Positions 38,044 through 48,313 of a stretch of DNA of 64,000 nt are shown one piece after another (position 1 is the first letter of the stretch; each line of letters opens with the position of its first letter). The notes under the pieces were generated by a model. It was not told where the DNA came from. It ran no database searches and worked only from the letters and a program-made list of their open reading frames with translations. This DNA is from Cellulomonas sp. ES6. GTDB taxonomy: Bacteria; Actinomycetota; Actinomycetes; Actinomycetales; Cellulomonadaceae. A program made the position numbers and the translations under genes. The stretch covers positions 1,736,001 through 1,800,000 of the forward strand of contig NZ_CP125655.1 of assembly GCF_030053835.1 (NCBI RefSeq), read 5' to 3'.

Positions 38044-39244
38044 TCAGTCCTCCGGGGTGGGGTCGGCGGGTCGGTCGGCGGGGCCGTCGTCGGGGCGGTC
38101 GGGCACGGTCTGGGGGGCGGGGCGGGCCGCCTCGGGCAGCCGCAGCGTGAACGTCGACCCGCGGCCCGGCTGCGACCACACCTGCACGTCGCCCCCGTGG
38201 TCCGCGGCGACGTGCTTGACGATCGACAGGCCCAGGCCGGTGCCGCCGGTGTCGCGGCTGCGCGCCGGGTCCACGCGGTAGAACCGCTCGAACACGCGCT
38301 CCTGCTCCTCCGCCGAGATGCCGATGCCCTGGTCGACGACGGCGATCTCGACGAGGCCCTCGCACGTCCGCACGCCGACGCCGACGTGGGTCCCCTCCGG
38401 GGAGTACGACACGGCGTTGTCGAGCAGGTTCCGCACGGCCTGCACCAGCATCGTGTGGTCGCCGAACACCTGCGCGCCCGTCTCCCCCCGACGTCGAACG
38501 CCATCTCCTTGGCGGCCGCGCCGGTGCGGGCGCGGTCCACGGCCTCCGCGACGACCTCGTCCACGTCCACCACCGCGATGTCCTGCAGCGCGCCGGCCAC
38601 CTGCAGCCGCGACAGCTCGAGGATCTCGTGCACCAGCGCCGAGAGCCGGGCGGACTCCCCGACCATCCGGCCCGCGAACCGCCGGACCGCGACGGGGTCG
38701 TCCGCGGCGTCCTGCACGGTCTCGGCGAGCAGCGACAGCGCGCCCACCGGCGTCTTGAGCTCGTGGGACACGTTCACCACGAAGTCGCGGCGGATCGCCT
38801 CCAGCCGCCGGGCCTGCGTCCGGTCCTCCGCCAGCACCAGCAGCAGCCCCGGCCCGACCTGCGCGACCCGCACCTGCAGCATGAGCGTCCCCGGGCCGAG
38901 CGGACCGCGGGGCAGCTCCAGCTCCGTCCCGGATGACGCCGGTGCGCCGCACGTCCGCGATGAGGTCCCGCACGGCGGGATGCACCACGGCGCCGTCCCG
39001 CACCACGTTCAGCGCGTACGCGGGCGGGCTCGCGCGCACGACCCGGTCGTCGTCGTCGAGCACGACCGCCGCGGACCGCAGCACCGCGAGCACCCGGACG
39101 AGGCCGTCGTCGAGCTCCCGCTCCGGCGGCTCGGGGAGTGTGCTGCGCGCGCTCGCTCCAGCGGAACGCCAGCGTCGCGCCGATGCCCGTCACCAGGCCG
39201 AGCGCGCCGGCGAGCAGCACGACGAAGCCGTTGAGACCCTCCAC
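38044..39244 (-). CDS. senX3: Phosphate sensor histidine kinase, SenX3 type (frame broken)
   Basis: About 400 residues. One N-terminal transmembrane segment ([20 protein letters not shown]), a PAS-like region ([20 protein letters not shown]), the H-box [20 protein letters not shown] (phosphoacceptor His) and the ATPase: N-box [20 protein letters not shown]1 [10 protein letters not shown]2 [14 protein letters not shown]. Three breaks: near 39135 (one base lost), near 38933 (a net one-base gain or two-base loss, the only one of that sign) and near 38488 (GGGGGG, one G lost). GTG start at 39244. The layout with regX3 downstream and phoU divergent is as in mycobacteria. Confidence 0.9.
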
Positions 39245-39316
39245 GTGCGTCAGCGTACGGTCGCCGCGGGGTGCCACGGGCCGTGCGGGCCCGCGCCGGG
39301 CCGCGCGGCGCCCAGT

Positions 39317-39367
39317 GTTCACCGCCGTTCACCTGGGGGCGGCCGATCGTTCACCGCGCCGTTCACC
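39317..39367 (+). promoter_or_regulatory. PHO-box-like array between senX3 and phoU
   Basis: Four exact GTTCACC units at 39317, 39327, 39349 and 39361. The spacings are 10, 22 and 12, centred on an 11-bp period; a lost or gained base would account for the 10 and 12. The region reads as two near-copies of GTTCACCGCC-GTTCACCTGG. It serves the divergent senX3-regX3 and phoU promoters. Confidence 0.78.
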
Positions 39368-39437
39368 TGGTCGTGCGAGCGTGGCACCCGGACTGTTCTG
39401 TGCCCCAGACGCGCGCACGCGCGGACGAGAGGAAACC

Positions 39438-40103
39438 ATGCGGGAGATCTTCGACGCCGAGCTCAAGCAGCTCGGTGACGACCTGGTCGCGATGAGCCGG
39501 CGGGTCGAGCACGCGATCGCGGCGGCCGGGCAGGCGCTGCTGCGCCAGGACCTGGCCCTCGCCGAGACCGTCATCGCCGACGACCTGGCGATCGACGCGC
39601 TGGAGCGGGACCTCGACGAGCGCTGCGTCCTGCTGCTCGCCCAGCAGCAGCCGGTCGCCACGGACCTGCGGGTCGTCGTGTCGGCGCTGCGGATGAGCGC
39701 CACCCTGGAGCGCATGGGCGACCTCGCCCGGCACGTCGCCCAGGTGGCGCGGGCCCGCTACCCCCACGGGGCGATCGACCCGGCGCTCATCGGGGTGTTC
39801 ACGGAGATGAACGACGCGGCGGTGCGGGTCGCCCAGCGCACCACGCAGGTGCTCAGCACGCACGACCTCGCCGAGGCCGAGGGCATCGAGCGGGACGACG
39901 ACCTGCTCGACAGCCTGCACGAGGAGACGTTCCGCGTCCTGCTCGGCGGCTCCTGGACGGGCACGCCCCAGCAGACCGTCGACGTCACGCTGGTCGGCCG
40001 GTACTACGAGCGGTTCGGGGACCACGCCGTGTCCGTCGCGCGGCGCATCGTGTTCCTCGTGACCGGCGAGTTCGCCGCGGAGCGTTCCGCCACCACGCGC
40101 TGA
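39438..40103 (+). CDS. phoU: Phosphate transport/signalling regulator PhoU
   Basis: 221 residues, two three-helix PhoU repeats. EIFDAELKQLGDDLVAMSRR starts the first; RMSATLERMGDLARHVAQVA and VTLVGRYYERFGDHAVSVAR carry the conserved E-R-GD metal-binding motifs of each repeat. PhoU represses the phosphate regulon when phosphate is ample, linking Pst to the sensor kinase. ATG at 39438 after GAGAGGAAA. Intact frame; a strong bidirectional terminator follows. Confidence 0.95.
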   Translation: MREIFDAELKQLGDDLVAMSRRVEHAIAAAGQALLRQDLALAETVIADDLAIDALERDLDERCVLLLAQQQPVATDLRVVVSALRMSATLERMGDLARHVAQVARARYPHGAIDPALIGVFTEMNDAAVRVAQRTTQVLSTHDLAEAEGIERDDDLLDSLHEETFRVLLGGSWTGTPQQTVDVTLVGRYYERFGDHAVSVARRIVFLVTGEFAAERSATTR

Positions 40104-40132
40104 CACCGCCGCCCCGCGCCGGGGCGGAGACG

Positions 40133-40172
40133 ACGAGGGCCCGGTCCGACGGCTGTCGGACCGGGCCCTCGT
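40133..40172. terminator. Bidirectional terminator phoU / gpmA
   Basis: Perfect 18-bp stem: ACGAGGGCCCGGTCCGAC (40133-40150) with its complement (40155-40172), loop GGCT. It separates the convergent phoU and gpmA genes. Confidence 0.88.
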
Positions 40173-40191
40173 GCGTGCGTGCGACCGGGGC

Positions 40192-40932
40192 TCAGCGGCC
40201 CTGGTTGGCGACCGCGGCGATGGCCTCCGCGGCGGCGTCCGGGTCGAGGTACGTGCCGCCCGGGTTCGTGGGCTTCAGCGTCTCCTCGTCCAGGTGGTAG
40301 ACGAGCGGGATGCCCGTCGGGATGTTGATCCCGGCGATCGTCGCGTCGTCCACGTCGTCGAGGTACTTCACGATCGCGCGGATCGAGTTGCCGTGCGCGG
40401 CCACGAGCGTGGTCTTCCCGGCCTTGAGGTCCGGGACGATGTCCGACTGCCAGTACGGCAGCGCGCGGTCGAGCACCTGCTTGAGGGCCTCCGCCCGCGG
40501 GATCGGCTCACCGGCGTAGCGCGGGTCCTGGTCCTGCGAGAACTCCGAGCCGAGCTCGATGTCCGGCGGCGGCACGTCGTACGACCGGCGCCAGAGCATG
40601 AACTGCTCCTCGCCGTACTGCTGCAGGGTCTGCTTCTTGTCCTTGCCCTGCAGGTCGCCGTAGTGGCGCTCGTTCAGGCGCCACGAGCGCTTGACCGGGA
40701 TCCACAGGCGGTCGGCGGTGTCGAGCGCGTAGTTCGCGGTCATGATCGCGCGACGCAGCAGCGAGGTGTGCACGACGTCCGGGAGCACACCCGCGCCGGT
40801 CAGCAGGGTGCCGCCGCGCTTGGCCTCCGCGACGCCCTTCTCGGACAGCGCGACGTCGACCCAGCCGGTGAACAGGTTCTTGGCGTTCCATTCGCTCTCG
40901 CCGTGGCGGAGCAGAACGAGGGTGTAGGTCAT
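40192..40932 (-). CDS. gpmA: 2,3-bisphosphoglycerate-dependent phosphoglycerate mutase
   Basis: 246 residues. Phosphohistidine motif [20 protein letters not shown] (His about residue 9), [12 protein letters not shown] (about 85-95) and the second catalytic His in [17 protein letters not shown] (about 182). It interconverts 3- and 2-phosphoglycerate in glycolysis. ATG at 40932; a further in-frame ATG three codons upstream is possible. Intact frame. It stands alone, divergent from a DUF385-type gene. Confidence 0.97.
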   Translation of the reverse strand: MTYTLVLLRHGESEWNAKNLFTGWVDVALSEKGVAEAKRGGTLLTGAGVLPDVVHTSLLRRAIMTANYALDTADRLWIPVKRSWRLNERHYGDLQGKDKKQTLQQYGEEQFMLWRRSYDVPPPDIELGSEFSQDQDPRYAGEPIPRAEALKQVLDRALPYWQSDIVPDLKAGKTTLVAAHGNSIRAIVKYLDDVDDATIAGINIPTGIPLVYHLDEETLKPTNPGGTYLDPDAAAEAIAAVANQGR

Positions 40933-41020
40933 GGGTCCCATCCTGCCGCACCCGGCCGCGACGCGTCGGGGGACGTTCGGCCCGCGGAACACGGCCGGCC
41001 CGGTGCGCGTTGTCGCGGTC

Positions 41021-41461
41021 ATGCCGATCACCGGAGAGTACGCACCGAGCACCGACACCCGGACCCGCGAGCAGGTGGAGCTCTACGAGAGCTCCGGCGG
41101 CACGCAGGGCACGACGATGCGCGGGATGCCCGTCGTCGTCGTCACCATGCGGGGAGCGACGTCCGGCAAGGTCCGCAAGATCCCGCTGATGCGCGTCGAG
41201 CACGACGGCACCTACGCGGTCGTGGCGTCGCTCGGCGGCGCGCCGAAGCACCCCGTCTGGTACCGGAACCTGCTGGCCGACCCGCACGTCGAGCTGCAGG
41301 ACGGCCCGGAGCGGCGCGACTACGTGGCGCGCGAGGTCACGGGCGCCGAGCGGGACCTGTGGTGGGACCGCGCCGTCGCGGCCTACCCCGACTACGCGGA
41401 CTACCAGCGCCGGACCGAGCGCGTGATCCCCGTGCTCGTGCTCGAGCCCGTCGGGGCCTGA
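41021..41461 (+). CDS. DUF385/DDN-like split-barrel protein
   Basis: 146 residues. [20 protein letters not shown] and the sequence [20 protein letters not shown] followed by [20 protein letters not shown] is the signature of deazaflavin (F420)-dependent nitroreductase-type proteins (DUF385). These reduce diverse substrates with F420H2 or bind the cofactor. ATG at 41021 because the family N-terminus is short. It converges with mshA. The real substrate is unknown. Confidence 0.88.
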   Translation: MPITGEYAPSTDTRTREQVELYESSGGTQGTTMRGMPVVVVTMRGATSGKVRKIPLMRVEHDGTYAVVASLGGAPKHPVWYRNLLADPHVELQDGPERRDYVAREVTGAERDLWWDRAVAAYPDYADYQRRTERVIPVLVLEPVGA

Positions 41462-41512
41462 CCCCGGGCACCCCGGGCACGGGCCCTGCCGGGCTCCCGC
41501 CCGGGGCGCGCG

Positions 41513-42770
41513 TCAGAGCACGAGGCGGGCGCGCCGCTCGGAGGCGAGGGCGTAGACCTTGAGCACCTGCTCGGCCGTCGCGTCCCAGCCGTACTGCTCG
41601 GCGACCCTCCGCGCGCCCCGCCGCCACGGGCCGCGCACCGCCGGGTCGGCGAGCGTCGTCGCGAGCGCGTCAGCCCACACGACCGGGTCGTGGCCGCGGA
41701 CCTGACGGCCGGAGACCCCGTCCTGCACCACCGACCGCAGTCCGCCGACCGCCGACGCGACGACGGGGGTGCCGGCGGCCTGCGCCTCGACGGCGACCAG
41801 GCCGAAGGACTCGGACCGCGACGGCATCGCGACCACGTCGGCGGCGGCGAACCACCGCGCCAGCTCCGCACGCGGGACCGGCGGACGGAACAGCACGTGC
41901 TCCGCGACCCCCTCGGTGGCGGCGAGCGCCTGCAGCTCCCGCAGCGCCGAGGCCCGGCCGCTGGGCCCGCCCAGGACCACCAGCAGCGGCAGCGGGCGGC
42001 CGGTCGCGCGCAGCACGCCGAGCGCGCGCACCAGCACGTCCGGCGCCTTCAGCGGCTGGACGCGACCGGCGAACAGCACCACGTCCCGGTCCGCCGGCAG
42101 GCCCAGCTCCCGGCGCAGGTCCGCGACGTCACCGGGCCACGGCCGGAAGGCCCGCAGGTCGACCCCGGCGCCACGACGTGCACCCGCTCCGGGTCCGCGT
42201 CGTACATGCCGACCAGGTCGTGCGCCTCCTCGGCGGTGCTGGCGACCAGCGCGTCCGCGGCGGCGACCACCTGCTCCTCGCCGATGACGCGCGTCGCCGG
42301 CTCGGGGCTGTCCCCGGGGCGAGCGCGGCGTTCTTCACCCGCGCCATCGTGTGCATCGTGTGGACCAGCGGCACGTCCCACCGCTCCGCCGCGAGCCAGC
42401 CCACCTGGCCGGAGAGCCAGTAGTGGGAGTGCACCACGTCGAACCAGCCCGCGGGTCGCGTCGCGCCGAACCGCAGCACGCCGGCCGCCATGGCGCAGAG
42501 CTGGCCCGGCAGGTCGTTCTTGTCGAGCCCCTCGTACGGCCCCGCGGGGACGTGGTGCACGAGCACCTGGTCGGCGGTCCCGTCGAGCGGCACCGTCTCC
42601 GGCAGCGCGGACGAGGTCGCGCGCGTGAAGATCTCCACCGCGGCGCCCCGGCGCGCCAGGGCCCGTGAGAGCTCCGCCACGTAGACGTTCATCCCGCCGG
42701 CGTCGCCCGTGCCCGGCTGGTCGAGCGGCGACGTGTGCACCGACAGCATGGCGATGCGCTGCTGCGGCAC
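41513..42770 (-). CDS. mshA: D-inositol-3-phosphate glycosyltransferase MshA (frame broken)
   Basis: GT4 enzyme making the first intermediate of mycothiol, the main actinobacterial thiol. N-terminal [20 protein letters not shown] then [20 protein letters not shown] are MshA signatures; [33 protein letters not shown] and the [20 protein letters not shown] nucleotide-sugar site follow. Two breaks near 42319 and 42172 (both CCGGGG) each need one G to give [11 protein letters not shown] and [15 protein letters not shown] at 42770. Single gene, about 420 residues. Confidence 0.94.
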
Positions 42771-42887
42771 GGCGGGCTCCTGCGGGCGACGGACGGTGGA
42801 CTGCTCCCATTGTCCGTCATCCGCGGGGTCCCGCGACGCGGACCGCGCACACCCGGGGACGCCCGGGGTACGCCGCGGGCCGGCGCG

Positions 42888-44310
42888 TCAGGCGCGAGCG
42901 GCCCGGAAGTCCTCCTCCAGCTGCTCCAGCGACCGGTCCCGCGTCTCGGGCAGCACGAACCGCACGAACAACCACGACAGCACGTTGAGACCGGCGAACA
43001 CCAGGAACGTCCCGTTGACGCCGATGCCCGCGACGACCGTCGGGAAGAACCCGGAGATCACGGCGTTCGACGTCCAGTTCCAGAACACGCACAGCCCGAT
43101 CGCGAACCCGCGCACACGCAGCGGGAACAGCTCGGCCAGGACCACCCAGCACACCAGCCCGACGGACGCCTGGTTGAAGCCGACGAACAGCACCAGGAAC
43201 GCCGTGACGGCCACCGAGCGGCCGGGCCCCTCCGGCAGCGCCGCCGAGCACAGGGCGATCATCAGGTGCGACGCGATGATGCCGGTGAGGCCCACCAGCA
43301 GCAGCGAGCGGCGGGTGACGCGGTTGATGACGCGCAGCCCGATCAGCATGCCCGCCACCGAGAACACCCCGTTGAGCACGTTCGCGACCAGCGCCACGTC
43401 GCCGGAGAACCCGGACTCCCGCAGCAGCTGGGTGCCGTAGTACATGACGGCGTTGATCCCGCCGAGCTGGTTCACGACCGCCACGCCGATGCCGACGAGC
43501 ACGAGGCGGCGCACCCACGGCAGCCGCAGCTCGGACCAGCCGCTGCGCGCCGGTGACTCCGCGCGCTCCTGCTCGACGAGCTCGCGCACCTCGAGCAGCT
43601 CCGCGGCCGCGCGCCCCGGGTCACGCACCTGACGCAGGACCGCGAGCGCGTCGTCGTCCCGGCCGCGGCTCAGCAGCCAGCGCGGCGACTCCGGCATCCG
43701 CAGCATCCCCGCGAACAGCGCGACGGCCGGCACCGCCTGGACGGCGAGCATGTACCGCCACACGCCCGCGTGGTCCGACCACACCGTGCCGATGACCGCG
43801 TTGACGACGAACGCCGCGAGCTGACCGACGACGATGGCGATCTCGTTGCGGCCCGTGATCGCGCCGCGGCGCGCTCCGTCGGCGCCAGCTCCGCCAGGTA
43901 CACCGGCACCGTCACGGACGCGCCACCCACAGCCGCACCGAGCACCAGCCGCATCGGCACCATGACCTCGAACGACGGCGCCGCGACGCTGCCCAGCGCC
44001 CCGAGGAAGAACACCACGGCCAGCACGACGAGCGTGCGCCGCCGCCCCAGCCGGTCCGCGAGCCGCCCGCACACCAGCGCCCCGAGCGCCGCGCCGACCA
44101 GCAGGCTGCTCGTCACCAGCCCCTCGGTCGCGGGCGTGAGCCCCAGGTCCGCCACCATCGGGTCGAGCGCCCCGTTGATGACACCCGTGTCGTAGCCGAA
44201 CAGCAGGCCGCCGAACGTCGCGACCACCGTGATGACGTCGAGCCGCCGCAGGTGCGGCCCGGCCAGCAGCGGGGCAGCGCGCGGCGCGCGCCCTCCGGGA
44301 CCGCGGTCAT
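42888..44310 (-). CDS. MFS sugar transporter, sugar-porter family (frame broken)
   Basis: About 474 residues, twelve helices. Sugar-porter signatures: GGLLFGYDTGVINGAL in TM1, GRLADRLGRRRTLVVL in loop 2-3, YLAELAPTERRGAITGRNEI in TM4-5, VNQLGGINAVMYYGTQLL in TM7, and FVLPETRDRSLEQLEEDF at the C-terminus. It probably imports a monosaccharide with protons. Breaks near 44283 and 43872, both in GCGCG tracts, each need one base. ATG at 44310 overlaps the stop of the upstream lactonase (ATGA), so the two are coupled. Confidence 0.9.
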
Positions 44311-45371
44311 GCCGGCACGACGCAGGCCGGGGCCGGCAGGGGCACGCGGGAGACGACCGCACCGTCGCGCAGGACCGTGAGCGTGCCCCCGCGCTCGTCC
44401 GCCACCACGGTCCAGCCGTCGACCACCGCGAAGTGGCGGGGCCACGCGCCGGGCAGCGCCGTCTGGCCGGCCGGGGCGAGCGTGCCGTCCGGGGCGGGCG
44501 CGAAGGTGGCGAGCACGTCCGCGCCACGCGTCGCCACCAGCACACGGTCGCCGACGCGGTCGATGTGGGACGGCAGCGGCCGGCCGCCCGACCCGGAACC
44601 GGCGCCGTCCTCGGAGGCGGGGACGTGCTGCACCACCCGCCCGGACGCCGTCGCCGCGTCCCAGGCCAGCACCGCCACCGTGACGTCGAGCTCGCACGCG
44701 ACGTACGCGATCCGGCCGTCCGCGGAGAACACCAGGTGCCGCGGGCCGGAGCCGGGACGCAGCGTCGCGGCGACGCCGTCCTCGGTGAGCAGCCCCGTGC
44801 CCGCGTCGCGCCGGTACCGGCGGATCTCGTCCGTGCCGAGGTCGCACACCAGCAGGTGGGCGCCGTCCGGGGTCAGGGCGGCGAAGTGGGCGTGGGACCC
44901 CTCCTGGCGGCCGGCGTCCGGGCCGGAGCCCTCGTGCGTCAGCACCTGGGCGGGGTCACCGGCGGCCGGGCCCTCCGGGCCGATCGCCAGGACGGCCACC
45001 GAGCCCGACGAGTAGTTCGCCACGTAGGCCACCCGGCCCGCCGGGTCGAGCAGCACGTGGCACGGGTCGTCGCCGCCGCTCGACGCCGAGCCCGCGGGCA
45101 CCAGGCCCGGCCGGCCGTCGGGTCCCGCGACCACGCGGAAGGCGGACACCGTCCCGGCGGCGTGCTCGCCGACCGCGAGCAGCAGGCCGGCCTGCCGGTC
45201 GACGGCCACGAACGAGGGCGCGGGCGACTCGACGACCAGCACGGGTCGGCCCAGCTGCCCCGTGCCCGTGTCGAGCGCGACGCGCCAGATGCCCTCCCCG
45301 ACCCCGGCGGGCGTCCCCGCGCCGGCCGAGGGGTAGGTCCCGATCCACAGGTCGCGCAGGTGCTCCGTCAC
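44307..45371 (-). CDS. Lactonase-family seven-bladed beta-propeller protein
   Basis: 354 residues from the GTG at 45371. DLWIGTYPSAGAGTPAGVGE at the start, PCHVLLDPAGRVAYVANYSS, GSHAHFAALTPDGAHLLVCD and SGPRHLVFSADGRIAYVACE mark the lactonase/6-phosphogluconolactonase (Pgl, YbhE-type) family. It probably hydrolyses a sugar lactone. The stop overlaps the start of the sugar-porter gene by 4 bases, so one product may take up a sugar while the other acts on its lactone. Intact frame; no signal peptide. Confidence 0.85.
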   Translation of the reverse strand: MTEHLRDLWIGTYPSAGAGTPAGVGEGIWRVALDTGTGQLGRPVLVVESPAPSFVAVDRQAGLLLAVGEHAAGTVSAFRVVAGPDGRPGLVPAGSASSGGDDPCHVLLDPAGRVAYVANYSSGSVAVLAIGPEGPAAGDPAQVLTHEGSGPDAGRQEGSHAHFAALTPDGAHLLVCDLGTDEIRRYRRDAGTGLLTEDGVAATLRPGSGPRHLVFSADGRIAYVACELDVTVAVLAWDAATASGRVVQHVPASEDGAGSGSGGRPLPSHIDRVGDRVLVATRGADVLATFAPAPDGTLAPAGQTALPGAWPRHFAVVDGWTVVADERGGTLTVLRDGAVVSRVPLPAPACVVPA

Positions 45372-45440
45372 GGCGAGGACTCTAGGCGACACCACCCCCA
45401 CCCGCCGCGCCCACCCCCACTCCCCTCCCCACCAGCACCG

Positions 45441-45526
45441 TCGGAGGCTCCGACGGGTCGTCGTGGTGCTCCGCGGACCACCACGATCCCGCGCGCCCAC
45501 CACCGAGCACGTTCCGGAGCCTCCGA
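45441..45526. repeat. Nested inverted repeat upstream of the lactonase
   Basis: Outer arms TCGGAGGCTCCGA (45441-45453) and CCGGAGCCTCCGA (45514-45526) pair over 12 of 13 positions. An inner pair TCGTGGTG / CACCACGA lies at about 45461-45468 and 45479-45486. It lies in the gap between the lactonase start and the ROK regulator end. Confidence 0.65.
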
Positions 45527-45583
45527 GGGGCGGGCGAGCGGCGGCGGGCAGTCAGGGTGGCGAGGGGCAGGGGTGGCGAGGGG

Positions 45584-46903
45584 TCAGGGGTGGGGCGGGA
45601 GGTCAGGGGGTGGTGGGGGGTCCAGCCAGGCGGCGGGGTCGGCGGCGACGGCGCGCAGGACGACGACCGCCGCGCCGGTCATGGCGGCGTGCGAGCCGCC
45701 CTGGGCGACGCCGACGCGGGCGTCCTCCCACGCGGCGCGAGGACGCGGGAGCGGAGCTGGGCGACGACGGCGTCCGTGAGCCAGGGGGCGAGGGGGGCGT
45801 AGATGCCGCCGAGCACGATGGTCTCGACGTCGACGAGGTTGACGAAGTTCGCGAGCGCGACGCCCAGGGCGTCCCCGGCGGACCGCAGGGCCCGGGCGGC
45901 GCGCTCGTCGCCGGCCGCGACGGCGCGCAGCAGGGCGTCGACGGGCTCCTCGACGTCACGGCCGGCGGCCCGGAGCAGGGCGTCCTTGCCGGCGTACTGC
46001 TCGAGGCAGCCGCGGGCGCCGCACGTGCAGCGGGGACCCTGCTGGTCGACGACGGTGTGGCCGAGCTCGCCGCTCCACCCGTGCCGGCCGGCGAACACCT
46101 CGCCGTCGAGCACGATCGCGGCACCGATGCCGACCTCGCCGGAGACGTAGAGGAACGACTGGCCGGCGGCGCCGGTGCGGGCCTCCGCGCGGGCGGCCAG
46201 GTTGGCCTCGTTGGCGAGCCGGACGGACAGCCCGTCGAGCTGCGGGTGCGCGCTGAGCAGCGTGACGACGTCGACGTCGCGCCACCCGAGGTTCGGCGCG
46301 AGCCGCAGCGGCCCGGTCACGCGGTCGACGAGCCCGGGCAGCGCCAGGCACATGCCCGCGAGGCGCGCCCCGTCCGGCAGCGCGGCCCGCACCTCGCCGA
46401 CGAGGCCGGCGAGCAGCCCGAGGACGTGCGCCGGGTCGCTGTGCCGGAAGTCCCCGACGGTGGTGCGGTCGGCCACGAGGTCCCCGGCGAGGTCGACCGC
46501 GCGCACGCCGATGTAGTCGACGTTGACCTCGGCGCCGAGACCGACGACGGTGCCGGACGCCGGGACGAGGGGGACGGCCGGTCGACCGGCCCGGGCGGTG
46601 GTCAGCGGCGGCAGCTCGGCGACGAGCCGGGCGCCGACGAGCAGGTCGACGAGGGCGGAGACGGCACCACGGGTCAGGCCGGTGGCCGTGGCGACGTCGG
46701 CGCGGGACGGCGGGGCCTCCCCGCGAGCGCGGCGTCGAGCACGTGCCGCAGGACGAGCGCGAGGTTGTGCTCCCTCAGCGACCCCTGACGCGCGGGCCGC
46801 GCGGGCGACCGGCGGCGGGCGGCGGTCCCGGACGGGGCGCCGCGACCGCGCCGAGCGGCACGCCGGCGGGCGGCGCGGCGGGGTCGGCGGCGGGGTCGGT
46901 CAC
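45584..46903 (-). CDS. ROK-family transcriptional regulator, XylR type (frame broken)
   Basis: About 440 residues after repair. The N-terminal winged helix is LREHNLALVLRHVLDAALAG with SRADVATATGLTRGAVSALV. The ROK/kinase-like domain has AEVNVDYIGVRAVDLAGDLV, GAAIVLDGEVFAGRHGWSGE and the zinc/ROK signature GHTVVDQQGPRCTCGARGCL. Breaks near 46795, 46720 (GCGGGGAG) and 45738 each need one base. GTG start at 46903; the end at 45584 runs into a Pro-rich tail encoded by G-rich tandem DNA. Divergent from xylA, so a xylose-responsive repressor of xylAB is likely. Confidence 0.85.
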
Positions 46904-47011
46904 GCGGTTGACCCTAGCCGGTTCCGGCGATAAGTTCATCCACAAGACAAACCCCGCTGTGCTCGCAGTGTCCGCAGCGGCCGCCGTGTTCTCGATGAGG
47001 AGTGAACCCCG
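46904..47011. promoter_or_regulatory. xylR/xylA divergent promoter region
   Basis: 108 bases. The AT-richest part, GATAAGTTCATCCACAAGAC (46930-46949), stands out in this genome and is the best candidate for the ROK operator and promoter elements. A GAGGAGTGA ribosome-binding site precedes the xylA ATG. Confidence 0.5.
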
Positions 47012-48199
47012 ATGGTGCGCACGCCTACCCCCGCCGACAAGTTCTCCTTCGGTCTCTGGACCGTCGGCTGGAACGCCCAGGACCAGTTCGGCTCGGCCAG
47101 CCGTCCGTGGCTCGACCCGGTGGAGTCCGTCCACAAGCTCGCGGAGCTCGGCGCCGCGCACGTGACGTTCCACGACGACGACGTGGTGCCGTTCGGCTCC
47201 GACGCCGCCGAGCGCGACCGCATCCTCGCGCGCTTCAAGCAGGCGCTCGCCGACACCGGCATCACGGTCGAGATGGTCACGACCAACACGTTCAGCCACC
47301 CGATCTTCAAGGACGGCGCGTTCACCTCGAACGACCGCCGCGTGCGCCGCTACGGCCTGCGCAAGGTCATCCGGAACGTCGACCTGGCCGCCGAGCTCGG
47401 CGCCGACACGTTCGTCATGTGGGGCGGCCGCGAGGGCGCCGAGTACGACTCGGCGAAGGACCTGAACGCCGCGCACGACCGCTACGCCGAGGGCATCGAC
47501 ACCGTCGCGGCGTACATCAAGGAGAAGGGCTACGGCCTGCGGATCGCCATCGAGCCGAAGCCGAACGAGCCCCGCGGCGACATCCTGCTCCCGACGATCG
47601 GCCACGCGCTGGGCCTCATCGCCAAGCTCGAGCACGGCGACATCGTCGGCCTGAACCCGGAGACCGGCCACGAGCAGATGGCGGGCCTGAACTACACGTC
47701 CGGCATCGCCGAGGCGCTGTGGGCCGGCAAGCTGTTCCACATCGACCTGAACGGCCAGCGCTCCATCAAGTACGACCAGGACCTGGTGTTCGGCCACGGC
47801 GACCTGTTCTCCGCGTTCGCGACGGTCGACCTCATCGAGAACGGCTTCCCGGCCGGCGGCCCGCGCTACGACGGCCCGCGCCACTTCGACTACAAGCCGT
47901 CCCGCACCGAGGACTTCGACGGCGTGTGGGCCTCGGCCAAGGCGAACATGGACACCTACCTCATCCTCAAGGAGCGCGCGCAGGCGTTCCGCGCGGACCC
48001 GGAGGTCCAGGAGGCCCTCGAGGCGTCCGGCGTGCTCGAGCTGGCCCAGCCGACGCTCGGCGAGGGCGAGACCCTGGCCGACCTGCTGGCCGACCGCTCG
48101 GCGTTCGAGGACTTCGACGTCGACGGCGTCGCGGCGCGCGGCTTCGGCTTCGTCCGCCTCAACCAGCTCGCGCTGGAGCACGCGCTCGGCGCCCGCTGA
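47012..48199 (+). CDS. xylA: Xylose isomerase, class I (actinobacterial type)
   Basis: 395 residues, the length of Actinoplanes/Streptomyces enzymes. Catalytic His in [13 protein letters not shown] (about 52), [13 protein letters not shown] (about 137), metal ligands in [12 protein letters not shown] (Glu/Lys about 180), [15 protein letters not shown] (about 213) and [16 protein letters not shown] (about 244). It converts D-xylose to D-xylulose; commercially the same class isomerises glucose. Intact frame, ATG at 47012. xylB follows after 114 bases; the ROK regulator is divergent. Confidence 0.98.
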   Translation: MVRTPTPADKFSFGLWTVGWNAQDQFGSASRPWLDPVESVHKLAELGAAHVTFHDDDVVPFGSDAAERDRILARFKQALADTGITVEMVTTNTFSHPIFKDGAFTSNDRRVRRYGLRKVIRNVDLAAELGADTFVMWGGREGAEYDSAKDLNAAHDRYAEGIDTVAAYIKEKGYGLRIAIEPKPNEPRGDILLPTIGHALGLIAKLEHGDIVGLNPETGHEQMAGLNYTSGIAEALWAGKLFHIDLNGQRSIKYDQDLVFGHGDLFSAFATVDLIENGFPAGGPRYDGPRHFDYKPSRTEDFDGVWASAKANMDTYLILKERAQAFRADPEVQEALEASGVLELAQPTLGEGETLADLLADRSAFEDFDVDGVAARGFGFVRLNQLALEHALGAR

Positions 48200-48313
48200 G
48201 CACACGCCCGACCGCTGCCGGGGGCGGGTGCGACGACCCACGTCGTGCCCGCCCCCGGCGGTTCCCGTTCCCCCCTCAGCCCTGACCTCCCGAGCACAGC
48301 AAGGACGCATGCC

